A stretch of 33,153 nucleotides of DNA from an uncultured beta proteobacterium (GTDB lineage: Bacteria; Pseudomonadota; Gammaproteobacteria; Burkholderiales; Burkholderiaceae_C). The translations under genes and the position numbers were made by a program. The notes below the pieces were generated by a model. That model saw nothing but the letters and a program-made list of their open reading frames with translations. It made no database searches and had not been told where the DNA came from. Numbering within the stretch: the stretch's first letter is position 1; each line of letters opens with the position of its first letter. Location of the stretch: the NCBI GenBank assembly GCA_903823025.1, contig CAIJRK010000035.1, forward strand, positions 1 to 33,153, written 5' to 3'. Shown one piece after another: positions 18,213-27,844 of this stretch.

Positions 18213-19112
18213 GTGAACTCAATCCTAAACGCCGACCTCCATTGCCATTCCGTCGTCTCCGACGGCACCTTGACGCCCGAAGCACTGGCCGCCCGCGCCA
18301 AAGCCAACGGGGTCGAGTTGTGGGCGCTGACAGACCACGACGAAATTGGCGGCCAGCAGCGCGCCGCCGCCGCCGCCCAAGCGCAAGGAATGCACTACCT
18401 CACCGGCGTTGAAATCTCGGTGACCTTCATTGGTCACACAGTACATATCGTGGGCTTGGGGTTTGATGCGGACAACTTGGCGCTCAAAAATGGCCTCATC
18501 CAAACGCGAGGCGGGCGCGGACAACGGGCCAAAGACATGGCCGCCGGGCTGGCAAAGGCAGGCATTCTGGACGCTTATGAAGGCGCGCTCAAGTTTGCCG
18601 GTAACCACGATTTAATCTCGCGCACCCACTTTGCCCGCTTTTTAGTAGAAAGCGGTGTCTGCCGTGACACCAGCGAGGTGTTTCGCAAGTACCTGATCGA
18701 AGGCAAACCCGGCTTTGTCGAGCACCGCTGGGCCACCTTGCAAGACGCCGTCACCTGGATCACACAAGCCGGTGGCATGGCGGTGATTGCCCATCCGGCG
18801 CGTTATAAGTTCACGGCCAATCAGGAATTTGCACTTTTTACCGAATTCAAAGGCCACGGCGGACAGGGCGTTGAAGTCGTCACTGGCAGCCACAGCCCCG
18901 CCGAATACCTGATTTACGCCGCGACCGCCCGCGAGTTTGGCTTGGCTGCATCACGCGGCAGCGACTTTCACAGCCCCGATGAAAGCCACACAGAACTGGG
19001 AACACTCCCCTATTTACCTGGTCAACTCACCCCTGTGTGGGAACAGCTGGCTGACCGGATTCAATACGCGCCACACACAACCCCCGAGGCCAAGGCTTCA
19101 ACGGGCGATTAA
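18213..19112 (+). CDS. PHP-domain phosphoesterase, RNase AM / 3',5'-nucleoside bisphosphate phosphatase type (YciV/TrpH family)
   Basis: A 299-residue metal-dependent phosphoesterase. The PHP motifs are visible: ADLHCHSVVSDG at the N-terminus, ALTDHDEIGG, GVEISV, HIVGLGFD, VIAHPARY and SRGSDFHSP near the C-terminus. Characterised relatives hydrolyse 3',5'-nucleoside bisphosphates or trim 5' ends of RNA (E. coli YciV, RNase AM). The start is uncertain between TTG 18210 and GTG 18213; the GTG is preferred. In E. coli the homologue is next to yciO; here yciO is also close, with a transporter gene between them, so the neighbourhood is partly conserved. Confidence 0.88.
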   Translation: MNSILNADLHCHSVVSDGTLTPEALAARAKANGVELWALTDHDEIGGQQRAAAAAQAQGMHYLTGVEISVTFIGHTVHIVGLGFDADNLALKNGLIQTRGGRGQRAKDMAAGLAKAGILDAYEGALKFAGNHDLISRTHFARFLVESGVCRDTSEVFRKYLIEGKPGFVEHRWATLQDAVTWITQAGGMAVIAHPARYKFTANQEFALFTEFKGHGGQGVEVVTGSHSPAEYLIYAATAREFGLAASRGSDFHSPDESHTELGTLPYLPGQLTPVWEQLADRIQYAPHTTPEAKASTGD

Positions 19113-19120
19113 GTCAGGCC

Positions 19121-20023
19121 ATGTCGTACTGGCGCACCCCACAAGGGGCTGGCATTTTGCTCATCGTGGTGTCAACCGGCGCATTGGCCGCACTCGACAC
19201 CACCACCAAATACGCCACAGCACTGGCGCCTGTGTTGATGCTGCTGTGGTTTCGCTACCTGTTTCAGGCGGTCGTGACTTTTGCCCTGCGTTTTCCGGTG
19301 CAAAAAATGAGTTTGCTGACCACCTCGAATCCGCGCTTTCAAGCATTACGCGGCGTGTTGCTGCTGATCACCAGCACCTGCGCCTTTTATGGTTTGCAGC
19401 ATTTGCCGGTGGGCGAGTTCACCGCCATGGTGATGTTGTCGCCTTTGGTGGCAACCGCCATGGCCGCCTGGGTGCTCAAAGACCATGTCTCTCATCAACG
19501 CTGGCTGTTGATGATGGCGGGTCTGTGCGGTGTTTTGCTGGTGGTGCGACCCGGCGGACAAGTCTTTAGCTGGGCCTTGCTGTTTCCGGTCATGCTGGTC
19601 ATTACTTATGGTTGGTTTCAAGTGCTGACCAGCCGCTTGAGTGGCGAAGAAAATCCGTACACCACCCAGTTTTATACCGGGCTGGTCGGCGCACTGTTGT
19701 TGAGTCCCGTCGTGGTGTTCAACTGGAGCACAGCAGCATTTCTGGCCCATTGGCACTGGTTTTTGCTGATTGGCTTTTTTGGCACCTTTGGTCACCTGAT
19801 GCTGATTCGGGCTTATATGCGGGCCTCAGCCCCGGTGCTGACGCCCTACCTGTATTCCCAAATCGCCTTTGCCACCTTGGGCGGATGGCTGGTTTTTAAC
19901 CATGTGCCCGACACGCTGGCGTGGGTGGGCATTGCCGTCATTGCCGCCAGCGGCGTTGGCAATGCCCTGCTTTCCGCTTACGAGTTGACTAAACAACGCC
20001 GCGCCACCGTTTGCGCCCCCTAA
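19121..20023 (+). CDS. EamA/DMT-superfamily transporter
   Basis: A 300-residue inner-membrane protein with about ten predicted transmembrane helices in two EamA repeats, roughly 10-150 and 155-285. Typical features are ALDTTTKYA after the first helix, LMLLWFRYLFQA, and YGLQHLPVGEFTAMVMLSPL (split: YGLQHLPVG, EFTAMVMLSPL) closing the first repeat. Such proteins export metabolites or amino acids; the substrate cannot be read from sequence. It starts eight bases after the PHP gene and 60 bases before yciO, so it likely belongs to the same transcript. Confidence 0.88.
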   Translation: MSYWRTPQGAGILLIVVSTGALAALDTTTKYATALAPVLMLLWFRYLFQAVVTFALRFPVQKMSLLTTSNPRFQALRGVLLLITSTCAFYGLQHLPVGEFTAMVMLSPLVATAMAAWVLKDHVSHQRWLLMMAGLCGVLLVVRPGGQVFSWALLFPVMLVITYGWFQVLTSRLSGEENPYTTQFYTGLVGALLLSPVVVFNWSTAAFLAHWHWFLLIGFFGTFGHLMLIRAYMRASAPVLTPYLYSQIAFATLGGWLVFNHVPDTLAWVGIAVIAASGVGNALLSAYELTKQRRATVCAP

Positions 20024-20084
20024 GATAAGCGCTGTTGGCACGCCCGCCAACCTTGGTTCAGCCACCTCCACCGAAAAGACTTTT

Positions 20085-20708
20085 ATGCCTCAATTTTTTG
20101 AAGTTCACCCCGACAATCCTCAATCCCGGCTACTCAAGCAAGCCGTCGCCCTGCTTGAAAAAGGCGAGGTTCTGGCTGTGCCCACCGACTCCAGCTATGC
20201 CTTGGTTTGCCATCTCGATGACAAAGCCGCCGTTGACAAGCTGCGCCGCATCCGGGGCGTGGACGACAAACACCACCTCACGCTGCTGTGCCGTGACCTG
20301 TCTGAACTGGCCAATTACGCCCGCGTGGACAACACGCAATTTCGGCTCATCAAATCAGCCACGCCGGGGCCGTACACCTTTATTCTGGAAGCCAGCAAGG
20401 AAGTCCCGCGCCGCCTGAGCCACCCTTCTCGCAAAACTATTGGCCTGCGCGTGCCTGAACACAAAGTGCTGCAAGAATTGCTGACGCTGCACAACGGGCC
20501 TTTATTGGCGACCACCCTGATCCCGCTAGGCGAGACCGAACCGCTCAACGATGCCCAGGAAATCCGCGAGCGTTATAAAAAACAAATCGCCGCCATCATC
20601 GACTCGGGGGCCTGTGCCCGCGAACCCACCACCGTGGTGGACATGAGCGGCGAAGAGCCTGTGATCATTCGTGAAGGGCGCGGTTCGCTGGCAGCCCTCG
20701 GCCTTTAA
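20085..20708 (+). CDS. yciO: YciO, Sua5/YciO/YrdC family protein
   Basis: A 207-residue protein of the YrdC fold, the fold that makes the threonylcarbamoyl-adenylate intermediate of tRNA t6A. The sequence follows E. coli YciO closely in layout: start QFFEVHPDNPQSRLLKQAV, VPTDSSYAL, the CRDLSEL block, the ATPGPYTFIL segment, EVPRRL and KTIGLRVP, ending in VIIREG. YciO differs from TsaC (YrdC) in E. coli, where YciO alone does not supply the essential activity, so an essential tsaC should exist elsewhere. The GTG/TTG alternatives are not needed; ATG at 20085 fits the family. Confidence 0.9.
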   Translation: MPQFFEVHPDNPQSRLLKQAVALLEKGEVLAVPTDSSYALVCHLDDKAAVDKLRRIRGVDDKHHLTLLCRDLSELANYARVDNTQFRLIKSATPGPYTFILEASKEVPRRLSHPSRKTIGLRVPEHKVLQELLTLHNGPLLATTLIPLGETEPLNDAQEIRERYKKQIAAIIDSGACAREPTTVVDMSGEEPVIIREGRGSLAALGL

Positions 20709-20741
20709 AAACGACCCCCCTCCCTTTGAGACAATGACCTG

Positions 20742-21410
20742 ATGGACATCGCCCACCTCATTCAAACCATTGCCATCTACGCACTGCCGGTGCTGTTCGC
20801 CATCACCGTGCATGAGGCGGCCCACGGCTACGTGGCACGCCATTTTGGCGACAACACGGCTTATATGCTGGGGCGCGTCACACTTAATCCGCTCAAACAC
20901 ATTGACCCGGTCGGCACGCTCCTGATGCCGCTGCTGTTGTACTTTGCCACCTCGGGCGCCTTCCTGTTTGGTTACGCCAAACCGGTGCCCGTGCGCTTTG
21001 GCAACCTGCGCGATCCCAAACGACACATGGTCTGGGTGGCGCTGGCCGGGCCGGGCGCCAATTTGATTCAAGCTTTTCTTTGGGGCATACTTTTTTTTGT
21101 TATGCGCGGCAGTGGCGTCACCGAACCCTTCTTTATCAAAATGGCCCAAGGCGGCATTCTGGTCAATGTGGTGATGTTTGCCTTCAACCTGTTCCCGCTG
21201 CCGCCGCTGGATGGCGGGCGTATTCTGGTCGGGCTGCTGCCCTATCGTCAGGCGGAAATGGTGTCACGGGTAGAGCCTTGGGGCTTTTTTATCGTGATGG
21301 CGCTAGTGCTTACAGGCATCGTGAGCACGCTCTGGCTGCAACCCTTGATGCGCCTCACCTACGCCCTGCTGGGCATTTTGTGGACCCCCATAGCCATGAT
21401 TTTTGGTTAA
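20742..21410 (+). CDS. Site-2 protease family (M50) membrane metalloprotease
   Basis: A 222-residue membrane protein with a HEAAH zinc-binding motif (H24-E25-H28) in the first helix and a second metal-ligand motif NLFPLPPLDGGRIL near residues 150-163. A GYAKPVPV segment and the ALAGPGANL stretch are typical of the small YwhC-type site-2 protease group. About five or six membrane segments are predicted. These proteins cleave substrates within the membrane; targets for this subgroup are unknown. It lies 33 bases after yciO and just upstream of trpS, probably in one transcript. Confidence 0.9.
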   Translation: MDIAHLIQTIAIYALPVLFAITVHEAAHGYVARHFGDNTAYMLGRVTLNPLKHIDPVGTLLMPLLLYFATSGAFLFGYAKPVPVRFGNLRDPKRHMVWVALAGPGANLIQAFLWGILFFVMRGSGVTEPFFIKMAQGGILVNVVMFAFNLFPLPPLDGGRILVGLLPYRQAEMVSRVEPWGFFIVMALVLTGIVSTLWLQPLMRLTYALLGILWTPIAMIFG

Positions 21411-21441
21411 CCTTTCTTCCAACCGTAAATATTTTCTGCCC

Positions 21442-22737
21442 ATGAGTTCCAAGCGCTTCCTGACCGGTATCACCACCTCCGGCACGCCCCATTTGGGCAA
21501 CTACGTCGGCTCCATCCGGCCCTCGGTACGCGCCAGCCTGCGCCCTGACGTGGAGAGTTTTTATTTTCTGGCAGACTTTCACGCCTTGATCAAAACCGGC
21601 GACCCGGCACGCATCCAACGCTCGACGCTGGAAATCGCAGCCAGCTGGCTGGCCGCCGGACTAGACCCGGAACGTGTCACCTTTTACCGCCAATCCGACG
21701 TGCCTGAAATCCCGGAACTCACCTGGTTTCTGACCTGCGTCACCGGCAAAGGCATTTTGAACCGGGCGCACGCCTACAAAGCCTCGGTGGACAAAAACAC
21801 CAGCGCTGGCGAAGACCCCGACGCTGACGTGAGCGCGGGCCTCTTCATGTACCCGGTGCTGATGGGGGCTGACATTTTGATGTTCAACGCCCACAAAGTA
21901 CCCGTCGGACGCGACCAAATCCAGCACATCGAGATGGCGCGCGACATGGCCAACAGTTTCAACTACCGCTACGGCGAGCACTTTGTCCCGCCTGAAGCCG
22001 AGATTGAAGAGGACGTGGCCACGCTACCCGGCCTGGATGGTCGCAAGATGAGCAAGAGTTACGACAACACCATTGCGCTTTTTACGCCGCGCGCGCAACT
22101 CAAAAAACTCATCGCCAGCATCGTGACCGACTCACGGGCACCGGGCGAAGCCAAAAGCACCGAAGGCTCCGCGCTGTTCCAGATTTATCAAGCGTTTGCC
22201 ACGCCGGAAGAAACCACCGCTTTGCGTCAAGCCTACCTGGAAGGCATCGCCTGGGGTGACGCCAAACAACTCGTCTTTGAGCGCATCGACCGCGAGATCG
22301 CCCCCATGCGCGACACCTACCTGGCGCTGCTGAACGACCCCGTCAAAATTGAAACTATTTTGTTGGCCGGTGCCGCCAAAGCGCGCCAAATCGCCACGCC
22401 CTTCATGGGCCGCCTGCGCCAGGCGGTTGGCTTGCGCGATCTGCGGGTGCAGACCCGCGACAAAACAGAAAAAGCGGCCAAAGTCGCCAAACCTGTCTTC
22501 AAGCAATACCGTGAGAGCGACGGCAAGTTCTACTTCAAGCTGCTGGATGCTGAAGGTCAGCTGCTGCTGCAAAGCCTAGGCTTTGACTCGCCCAAAGAAG
22601 CCGGCCAAATCATCAGTTTGCTGCGAACCCAAGGCGCCGCCGCTCTGCCCGATCTGGCTGACAAATTGCAAGCAGAGACGGTGGTGAAGGCCCAAAATAT
22701 CAGCGCCGCCCTGCAACAGATGGCCGAGCCTGATTAA
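21442..22737 (+). CDS. trpS: Tryptophan--tRNA ligase with C-terminal DUF1508-like extension
   Basis: A 431-residue class I aminoacyl-tRNA synthetase that charges tRNA-Trp in the cytoplasm. The ATP-site signatures are GTPHLGN (14-20, the HIGH equivalent) and KMSKS (202-206). The catalytic core ends at about 335, the usual length of bacterial TrpRS. The remaining 95 residues or so are extra: a lysine-rich linker, then KFYFKLLDAEGQLLLQS and GFDSPKEAGQII, resembling a YegP/DUF1508-type small domain, then a helical tail. The start at ATG 21442 gives MSSKRFLTGITTSG, so the 13-codon longer frame is not needed. The tRNA-Ser gene follows after 50 bases. Confidence 0.95.
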   Translation: MSSKRFLTGITTSGTPHLGNYVGSIRPSVRASLRPDVESFYFLADFHALIKTGDPARIQRSTLEIAASWLAAGLDPERVTFYRQSDVPEIPELTWFLTCVTGKGILNRAHAYKASVDKNTSAGEDPDADVSAGLFMYPVLMGADILMFNAHKVPVGRDQIQHIEMARDMANSFNYRYGEHFVPPEAEIEEDVATLPGLDGRKMSKSYDNTIALFTPRAQLKKLIASIVTDSRAPGEAKSTEGSALFQIYQAFATPEETTALRQAYLEGIAWGDAKQLVFERIDREIAPMRDTYLALLNDPVKIETILLAGAAKARQIATPFMGRLRQAVGLRDLRVQTRDKTEKAAKVAKPVFKQYRESDGKFYFKLLDAEGQLLLQSLGFDSPKEAGQIISLLRTQGAAALPDLADKLQAETVVKAQNISAALQQMAEPD

Positions 22738-22763
22738 GCGGGTCTGAGCCGCTATTTCGGCTG

Positions 22764-22769
22764 CTACAA
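22764..22769 (+). promoter_or_regulatory. Possible -10 element of the tRNA-Ser promoter
   Basis: TACAAT at 22764-22769 lies 18 bases before the tRNA 5' end and resembles a sigma-70 -10 box. No good -35 box is visible, and a small GC hairpin (AGCCG...CGGCT, about 22747-22762) sits just upstream, so the tRNA may also be transcribed from trpS. Confidence 0.35.
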
Positions 22770-22787
22770 TCGCGGCTAATCGAATTA

Positions 22788-22875
22788 GGAAAGGTGGCAG
22801 AGTGGCCGAATGTACCTGACTCGAAATCAGGCGTACCGCAAGGTACCGTGGGTTCGAATCCCACCCTTTCCTCCA
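22788..22875 (+). tRNA. tRNA-Ser(CGA)
   Basis: The 88-nt sequence folds into a class II tRNA. The acceptor stem is GGAAAGG with CCTTTCC, the anticodon arm CCTGA-CTCGAAA-TCAGG reads CGA (codon UCG), a long variable arm GTACC-GCAA-GGTACC follows, the T arm is GTGGG-TTCGAAT-CCCAC, and CCA is encoded at 22873-22875. The long variable arm and anticodon identify serine. The base before CCA is T, where G73 is usual for bacterial tRNA-Ser. Confidence 0.95.
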
Positions 22876-22881
22876 AAGAAC

Positions 22882-22916
22882 AGCCCTAAGTGATTGATTT
22901 ACTTAGGGCTTTTTTT
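22882..22916 (+). terminator. Rho-independent terminator after tRNA-Ser
   Basis: AGCCCTAAGT (22882-22891) pairs perfectly with ACTTAGGGCT (22901-22910) around a 9-nt loop, followed by a run of seven Ts (22910-22916). This is a strong intrinsic terminator for the tRNA and probably the trpS transcript. It also separates them from the convergent hemerythrin gene. Confidence 0.93.
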
Positions 22917-22954
22917 GATTCAAAAACGCTACCCACGCGCCAGCCCATGCGCTG

Positions 22955-23413
22955 TTACTTGAAAAACATCCCAAGTGAACGGCTTAACCAACCCGCTTGT
23001 TCCTTGTCTTGAACAATGACATCGATCTGGTTTTTTATTTCAGCGACATACGCCATATCATCGCGCTTAATGTGGTGCACCAGCCAAGTGCCAAGCATGG
23101 CGAGAAGTTTTTCAGCAACGTCTTCGCCCGCATTGTGTTTTTCCTGATAACTCGCAATGCGCTTGATGAATATCGCATGAACGGCCTTGTGCGGTGTGGC
23201 GTAGATATAGCCCGCTTCTACTTGCAGGCTTTCCTCAAAAGCAAAATGTGAGCAGGTGTAGTCCACCAATTCATCCAGAACATGCGCGACGGCCTGCCTG
23301 TCTTTTTTTCGCCGGGCGCTTTCAAGCATATTGATGTAGTCGACAATTCTCTTGTGCTGCTCATCAATAATTTCAATCCCGGTATCCAAGTCACTTGTCC
23401 ATATAAATATCAT
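22955..23413 (-). CDS. Bacteriohemerythrin
   Basis: A 152-residue hemerythrin-family protein with a non-haem di-iron oxygen-binding site. The ligands are all visible: H20 (IIDEQHKRIV), H56 and E60 (SHFAFEE), H75 and H79 (TPHKAVH), H114 and D119 (WLVHHIKRDD). Such proteins bind, sense or store O2, and are frequent in microaerophiles and in bacteria with O2-sensitive enzymes. I prefer the ATG at 23413, which has AGGG seven bases upstream, over the ATG at 23422, which the same AGGG would overlap. About 20 extra residues follow the four-helix bundle. The AT-rich 166 bases before it (23423-23588) hold no gene; no certain regulatory site was recognised there. A protective role for nitrogenase is possible but only inferred. 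Confidence 0.9.
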   Translation of the reverse strand: MIFIWTSDLDTGIEIIDEQHKRIVDYINMLESARRKKDRQAVAHVLDELVDYTCSHFAFEESLQVEAGYIYATPHKAVHAIFIKRIASYQEKHNAGEDVAEKLLAMLGTWLVHHIKRDDMAYVAEIKNQIDVIVQDKEQAGWLSRSLGMFFK

Positions 23414-23588
23414 ATTTCGCATCCCTGAAAATCAAATATTTTGTAGAAATTTCATTAAACCACTTTTAAAAAATTGTTATTTCTTTACTTTTTTCAAAAT
23501 AGTTAATTTTTTATATCCTTAAAACAATTTCCTTGAAAGCGCGATTGAAACAATGACAGACATAGCGGCCTACGCGATATATCAGGTC

Positions 23589-24941
<1,353 letters not shown>

Positions 24942-24970
24942 TTAATTTTTGAATTAGCAGCAGTTTTTGA

Positions 24971-25936
24971 TTATTCCGAAGCGTCCAGTTTCAAGCCTTT
25001 GGGCAAGGGAAACTTGACGGTTTCCTCAATGCCGTCCATTTTTCGCACCGACACCGCGCCCAGCGCCTTGATGCGGTCAATCACCTGGCACAACAATATC
25101 TCGGGGGCAGAGGCACCGGCGGTCAAGCCGACGCGCTGGCGGCCTTCAAACCACTGCGCTTGCAACTCATCGGGGCTGTCCACCATGTAGCTTTCAGTGC
25201 CCAGCTTGCGGGCCAACTCGGCCAGACGGTTGCTGTTGGAGCTGGTCGGGCTGCCCACCACAATCACCACATCCACTTGAGAACTCATGACTTTCACGGC
25301 GTCCTGGCGGTTCTGCGTGGCGTAGCAAATATCTTGTTGTTTGGGTTGGCGCGCATTAGGAAAACGGGCTTTGATAGCGGCTGCAATCTCGGCGGCGTCA
25401 TCCACACTGAGCGTGGTTTGTGTCACCACGGCCAGCAGCTGGGTCTGCGCGGGCTGCACATGTGCCACCGCAGCAACATCTTCCACCAGATGAATACCGC
25501 TCGCCAGCTGACCCATCGTGCCCTCGACCTCGGGATGCCCTTTGTGGCCGATCATGATGAACTCATAACCTTCTTTGTGCAGCTTGGCGACCTCGACATG
25601 CACCTTGGTGACCAGCGGGCAGGTGGCATCAAAAATCTGAAAACCGCGGGCTATCGCCTCGACCTGCACCGCACGACTCACGCCATGGGCTGAAAAAATC
25701 AGCGTCGCGCCAGCGGGCACATCGTCCAATTCTTCTATGAAGATAGCGCCTTTGGCCTTGAGGTCATTCACAACGTAGGTGTTGTGAACAATTTCATGGC
25801 GCACGTAAATTGGTGCGCCAAACTTTTTCAGCGCCCGCTCGACAATCTCGATGGCCCGATCCACGCCAGCGCAAAAGCCACGCGGCTCGGCCAGCAAAAT
25901 CTCTTGGGGGGCTGAATGAATAGCGTCAGAATTCAC
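24971..25936 (-). CDS. ispH: 4-hydroxy-3-methylbut-2-enyl diphosphate reductase IspH (LytB)
   Basis: A 321-residue cytoplasmic [4Fe-4S] enzyme that performs the last step of the MEP pathway, converting HMBPP to IPP and DMAPP. The three cluster cysteines are C22 ([12 protein letters not shown]), C106 (DATCPLV) and C204 ([10 protein letters not shown]). The GHPEVEGT block carries the catalytic glutamate. ATG 25936 overlaps the stop of the upstream fkpB gene by four bases. FkpB-IspH pairing is conserved in many proteobacteria, which supports both calls. No missing residues. Confidence 0.97.
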   Translation of the reverse strand: MNSDAIHSAPQEILLAEPRGFCAGVDRAIEIVERALKKFGAPIYVRHEIVHNTYVVNDLKAKGAIFIEELDDVPAGATLIFSAHGVSRAVQVEAIARGFQIFDATCPLVTKVHVEVAKLHKEGYEFIMIGHKGHPEVEGTMGQLASGIHLVEDVAAVAHVQPAQTQLLAVVTQTTLSVDDAAEIAAAIKARFPNARQPKQQDICYATQNRQDAVKVMSSQVDVVIVVGSPTSSNSNRLAELARKLGTESYMVDSPDELQAQWFEGRQRVGLTAGASAPEILLCQVIDRIKALGAVSVRKMDGIEETVKFPLPKGLKLDASE

Positions 25937-26412
25937 AGAATGCCGATCACTTGCACTTCAAACGTCACCGGCTGGCCCGCCAGTGGATGATTGAAGTCAA
26001 ACAACACGGCATCGCCTTTTTCATCGCTTCTGAGCTGCTGAACCGAACCGGCAAACTGGCCCTTGGCATCCGGTGTGGGGAATTGCACCACATCGCCCAC
26101 TTGGTACTGCTCCGTGGCGTCACCCATGTCCGTGAGCACTTTGCGCGCCAGCCACTGCAACATATCGGGGTTACGGTCTCCAAAAGCTTCACCTGCGGCC
26201 AGCTCAAAAGTGGTGCGACTGCCCTCGGCCAGCCCGATCAAATGGGCCTCGACAGCGGGCGACAACTCACCGGTATTGAGTGTCAGTGTGGCGGGTTTTC
26301 CGCCAAAAGTGTTGATCACATCACCCGCCGAACCGGCCATGCGGTAATGCAGTGTGAGAAAAGAACCCGGTTGAACGAGGAGGGGCGTAGAGGTCATAAA
26401 AGTCTCGGTCAT
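25933..26412 (-). CDS. fkpB: FKBP-type peptidyl-prolyl cis-trans isomerase (FkpB/SlpA-like)
   Basis: A short FKBP-type prolyl isomerase, 159 residues from ATG 26412 or 154 from ATG 26397; the second start gives [20 protein letters not shown], the more usual beginning. The sequence follows the SlpA layout, in which the insert-in-flap domain sits within the FKBP fold: [23 protein letters not shown] (written as [23 protein letters not shown]), then [18 protein letters not shown] near the end. These proteins have chaperone as well as isomerase activity. It is coupled to ispH by a 4-bp overlap and divergent from radC. Confidence 0.92.
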   Translation of the reverse strand: MTETFMTSTPLLVQPGSFLTLHYRMAGSAGDVINTFGGKPATLTLNTGELSPAVEAHLIGLAEGSRTTFELAAGEAFGDRNPDMLQWLARKVLTDMGDATEQYQVGDVVQFPTPDAKGQFAGSVQQLRSDEKGDAVLFDFNHPLAGQPVTFEVQVIGIL

Positions 26413-26469
26413 GCCGCTTCAAGCGGCGTTTTGGCGAATAAACTGGACTCTATTCTAAAAGGCCACCCT

Positions 26470-27171
26470 ATGCCCCTCAAAGACCTTCCCCCTGATGCGC
26501 GCCCCCGTGAAAAGTTATTGGCAAGGGGTCCTGGCGCCCTGAGCGATGTCGAACTGCTGGCCATTTTGCTGCGCACTGGCATTCAGGGCAAAGGCGTGTT
26601 GCAAATGGCCAAAGAGTTGCTGGAACTCAAAAAAAATGAATGCGATACCGATGGCTTTGACGGCATTGCCGGTCTGCTGCACGCCACCGCCGACGACCTC
26701 AAGCGCATCAAGGGACTGGGGCCGGCCAAACGTGCCGAAATCGTGGCGGTGCTGGAACTAGCCCGCCGGGCGCTGGCCCAGCAACTCAAAGAGCGCACCG
26801 TGTTTGCCACGCCGGATGCGGTCAAACATTACCTGCAACTGCACCTGGCCGCTAAACCCCATGAGGTGTTTGCCGTGCTGTTTCTGGATGTGCAAAACCG
26901 CTTGCTGGCGATGGAAGAACTATTCAGAGGCACACTCACGCAGACCTCGGTTTACCCGCGTGAAGTGGTGCTGCGCGCCCTGCACCACGGCGCGTCGGCC
27001 GTCGTGCTGGCACACAACCATCCCAGCGGCACGGTGCAACCGTCACGCGCTGACGAAGCACTCACCCAAACACTCACAACAACGCTGGCTTTGATTGATG
27101 TGCGCGTGCTCGATCACGTCATCGTGGCCCCCGGTGAAGCGCTGTCCATGGCCGAGCGGGGCTTGCTATGA
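26470..27171 (+). CDS. radC: RadC family protein (JAB/MPN domain)
   Basis: A 233-residue RadC-family protein. The N-terminal UPF0758 segment ([20 protein letters not shown]) and a helix-hairpin-helix ([19 protein letters not shown]) precede a JAB domain at about 110-230. The JAMM motif is complete: the [14 protein letters not shown] block supplies the two histidines, serine and aspartate, with the upstream glutamate in the LAMEELFRG segment. The function is unsettled; a role in DNA repair was originally proposed and later questioned. The ATG at 26470 is the family start; the longer open frame upstream is antisense to fkpB. Its stop overlaps the ATG of the Smr gene. Confidence 0.94.
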   Translation: MPLKDLPPDARPREKLLARGPGALSDVELLAILLRTGIQGKGVLQMAKELLELKKNECDTDGFDGIAGLLHATADDLKRIKGLGPAKRAEIVAVLELARRALAQQLKERTVFATPDAVKHYLQLHLAAKPHEVFAVLFLDVQNRLLAMEELFRGTLTQTSVYPREVVLRALHHGASAVVLAHNHPSGTVQPSRADEALTQTLTTTLALIDVRVLDHVIVAPGEALSMAERGLL

Positions 27172-27824
27172 AAAAATTAACGCTCAAGGTCGCCACGATG
27201 GCCGACCTGAAGCTGGTGAAGCGCGAAATTGAAGCACAAGCCCTGCTGCACAAACGCTTGGCCGCCGAACTGGCCCAAGCCAAAAAATTGGTGGTGAGCG
27301 AAACAAATTTGTTTATCCGCGCCGCAGGTCGCGTGACGTTGATGCCTGATGAGCGCCGCGTCGTCTTTAAAAAAGAGCCGCCCGCGCCCCAGCCGATGCA
27401 ATACCAGCGCGATGAGCAAGCCGTGCTGATTGAAGCCATCAGTGATGAGTTCGATGTGGGCACCTTGCTGGATGTCGATGATCTTTTGAGCTTCAGGCGC
27501 CCCGGCATTGGCGTCGATGTGACCTATAAATTGCGTCGGGGCGACTGGTCTATTCAACGCCAGCTTGACTTGCATGGCCTGCGTCGTGACGAGGCGCGCG
27601 AGAAGTTAAGTTTCTTTATTCGCGAAGCGCACAAACACGGCATTCGCTGTGTCCGCGTGGTGCACGGCAAAGGACTGGGGTCACCCGGTAAAGCCCCGGT
27701 GCTGAAAAGCCGGGTGCACAGTTGGCTGGTACAAAAAAAGGAAGTGCTGGCTTTTGTGCAAGCCAAACCCGCCGATGGCGGTGGCGGTGCGCTGGTGGTG
27801 CTGTTGATTGGCTCGCGGGGTTGA
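27168..27824 (+). CDS. Smr/MutS2-domain protein
   Basis: A 218-residue protein with a C-terminal Smr domain (about 125-215). The signatures are LDLHGL, followed by [11 protein letters not shown], and VVHGKGLGS. The N-terminal half is a charged, probably helical region that includes a K-E-A-rich stretch and the [11 protein letters not shown] block typical of the standalone Smr proteins in proteobacteria. Smr domains can nick DNA or RNA, and some family members rescue collided ribosomes; the target here is unknown. It is coupled to radC by a 4-bp overlap and convergent with nifQ across 20 bases. Confidence 0.9.
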   Translation: MKKLTLKVATMADLKLVKREIEAQALLHKRLAAELAQAKKLVVSETNLFIRAAGRVTLMPDERRVVFKKEPPAPQPMQYQRDEQAVLIEAISDEFDVGTLLDVDDLLSFRRPGIGVDVTYKLRRGDWSIQRQLDLHGLRRDEAREKLSFFIREAHKHGIRCVRVVHGKGLGSPGKAPVLKSRVHSWLVQKKEVLAFVQAKPADGGGGALVVLLIGSRG

Positions 27825-27844
27825 TCTGAGGCGCTACGTCAGAC

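Noticed and set aside
23423..23588. FNR-type site upstream of the hemerythrin gene
   Set aside because: The AT-rich spacer has TTGAT half-sites but no TTGAT-N4-ATCAA dyad.
25951..26469. N-terminal extension of RadC upstream of 26470
   Set aside because: The open frame is antisense to fkpB, and RadC homologues begin at the MPLKDLP segment.
27825..27844. Terminator between the Smr gene and nifQ
   Set aside because: Only a 5-bp stem (TCTGA/TCAGA) without a T-tract is seen.
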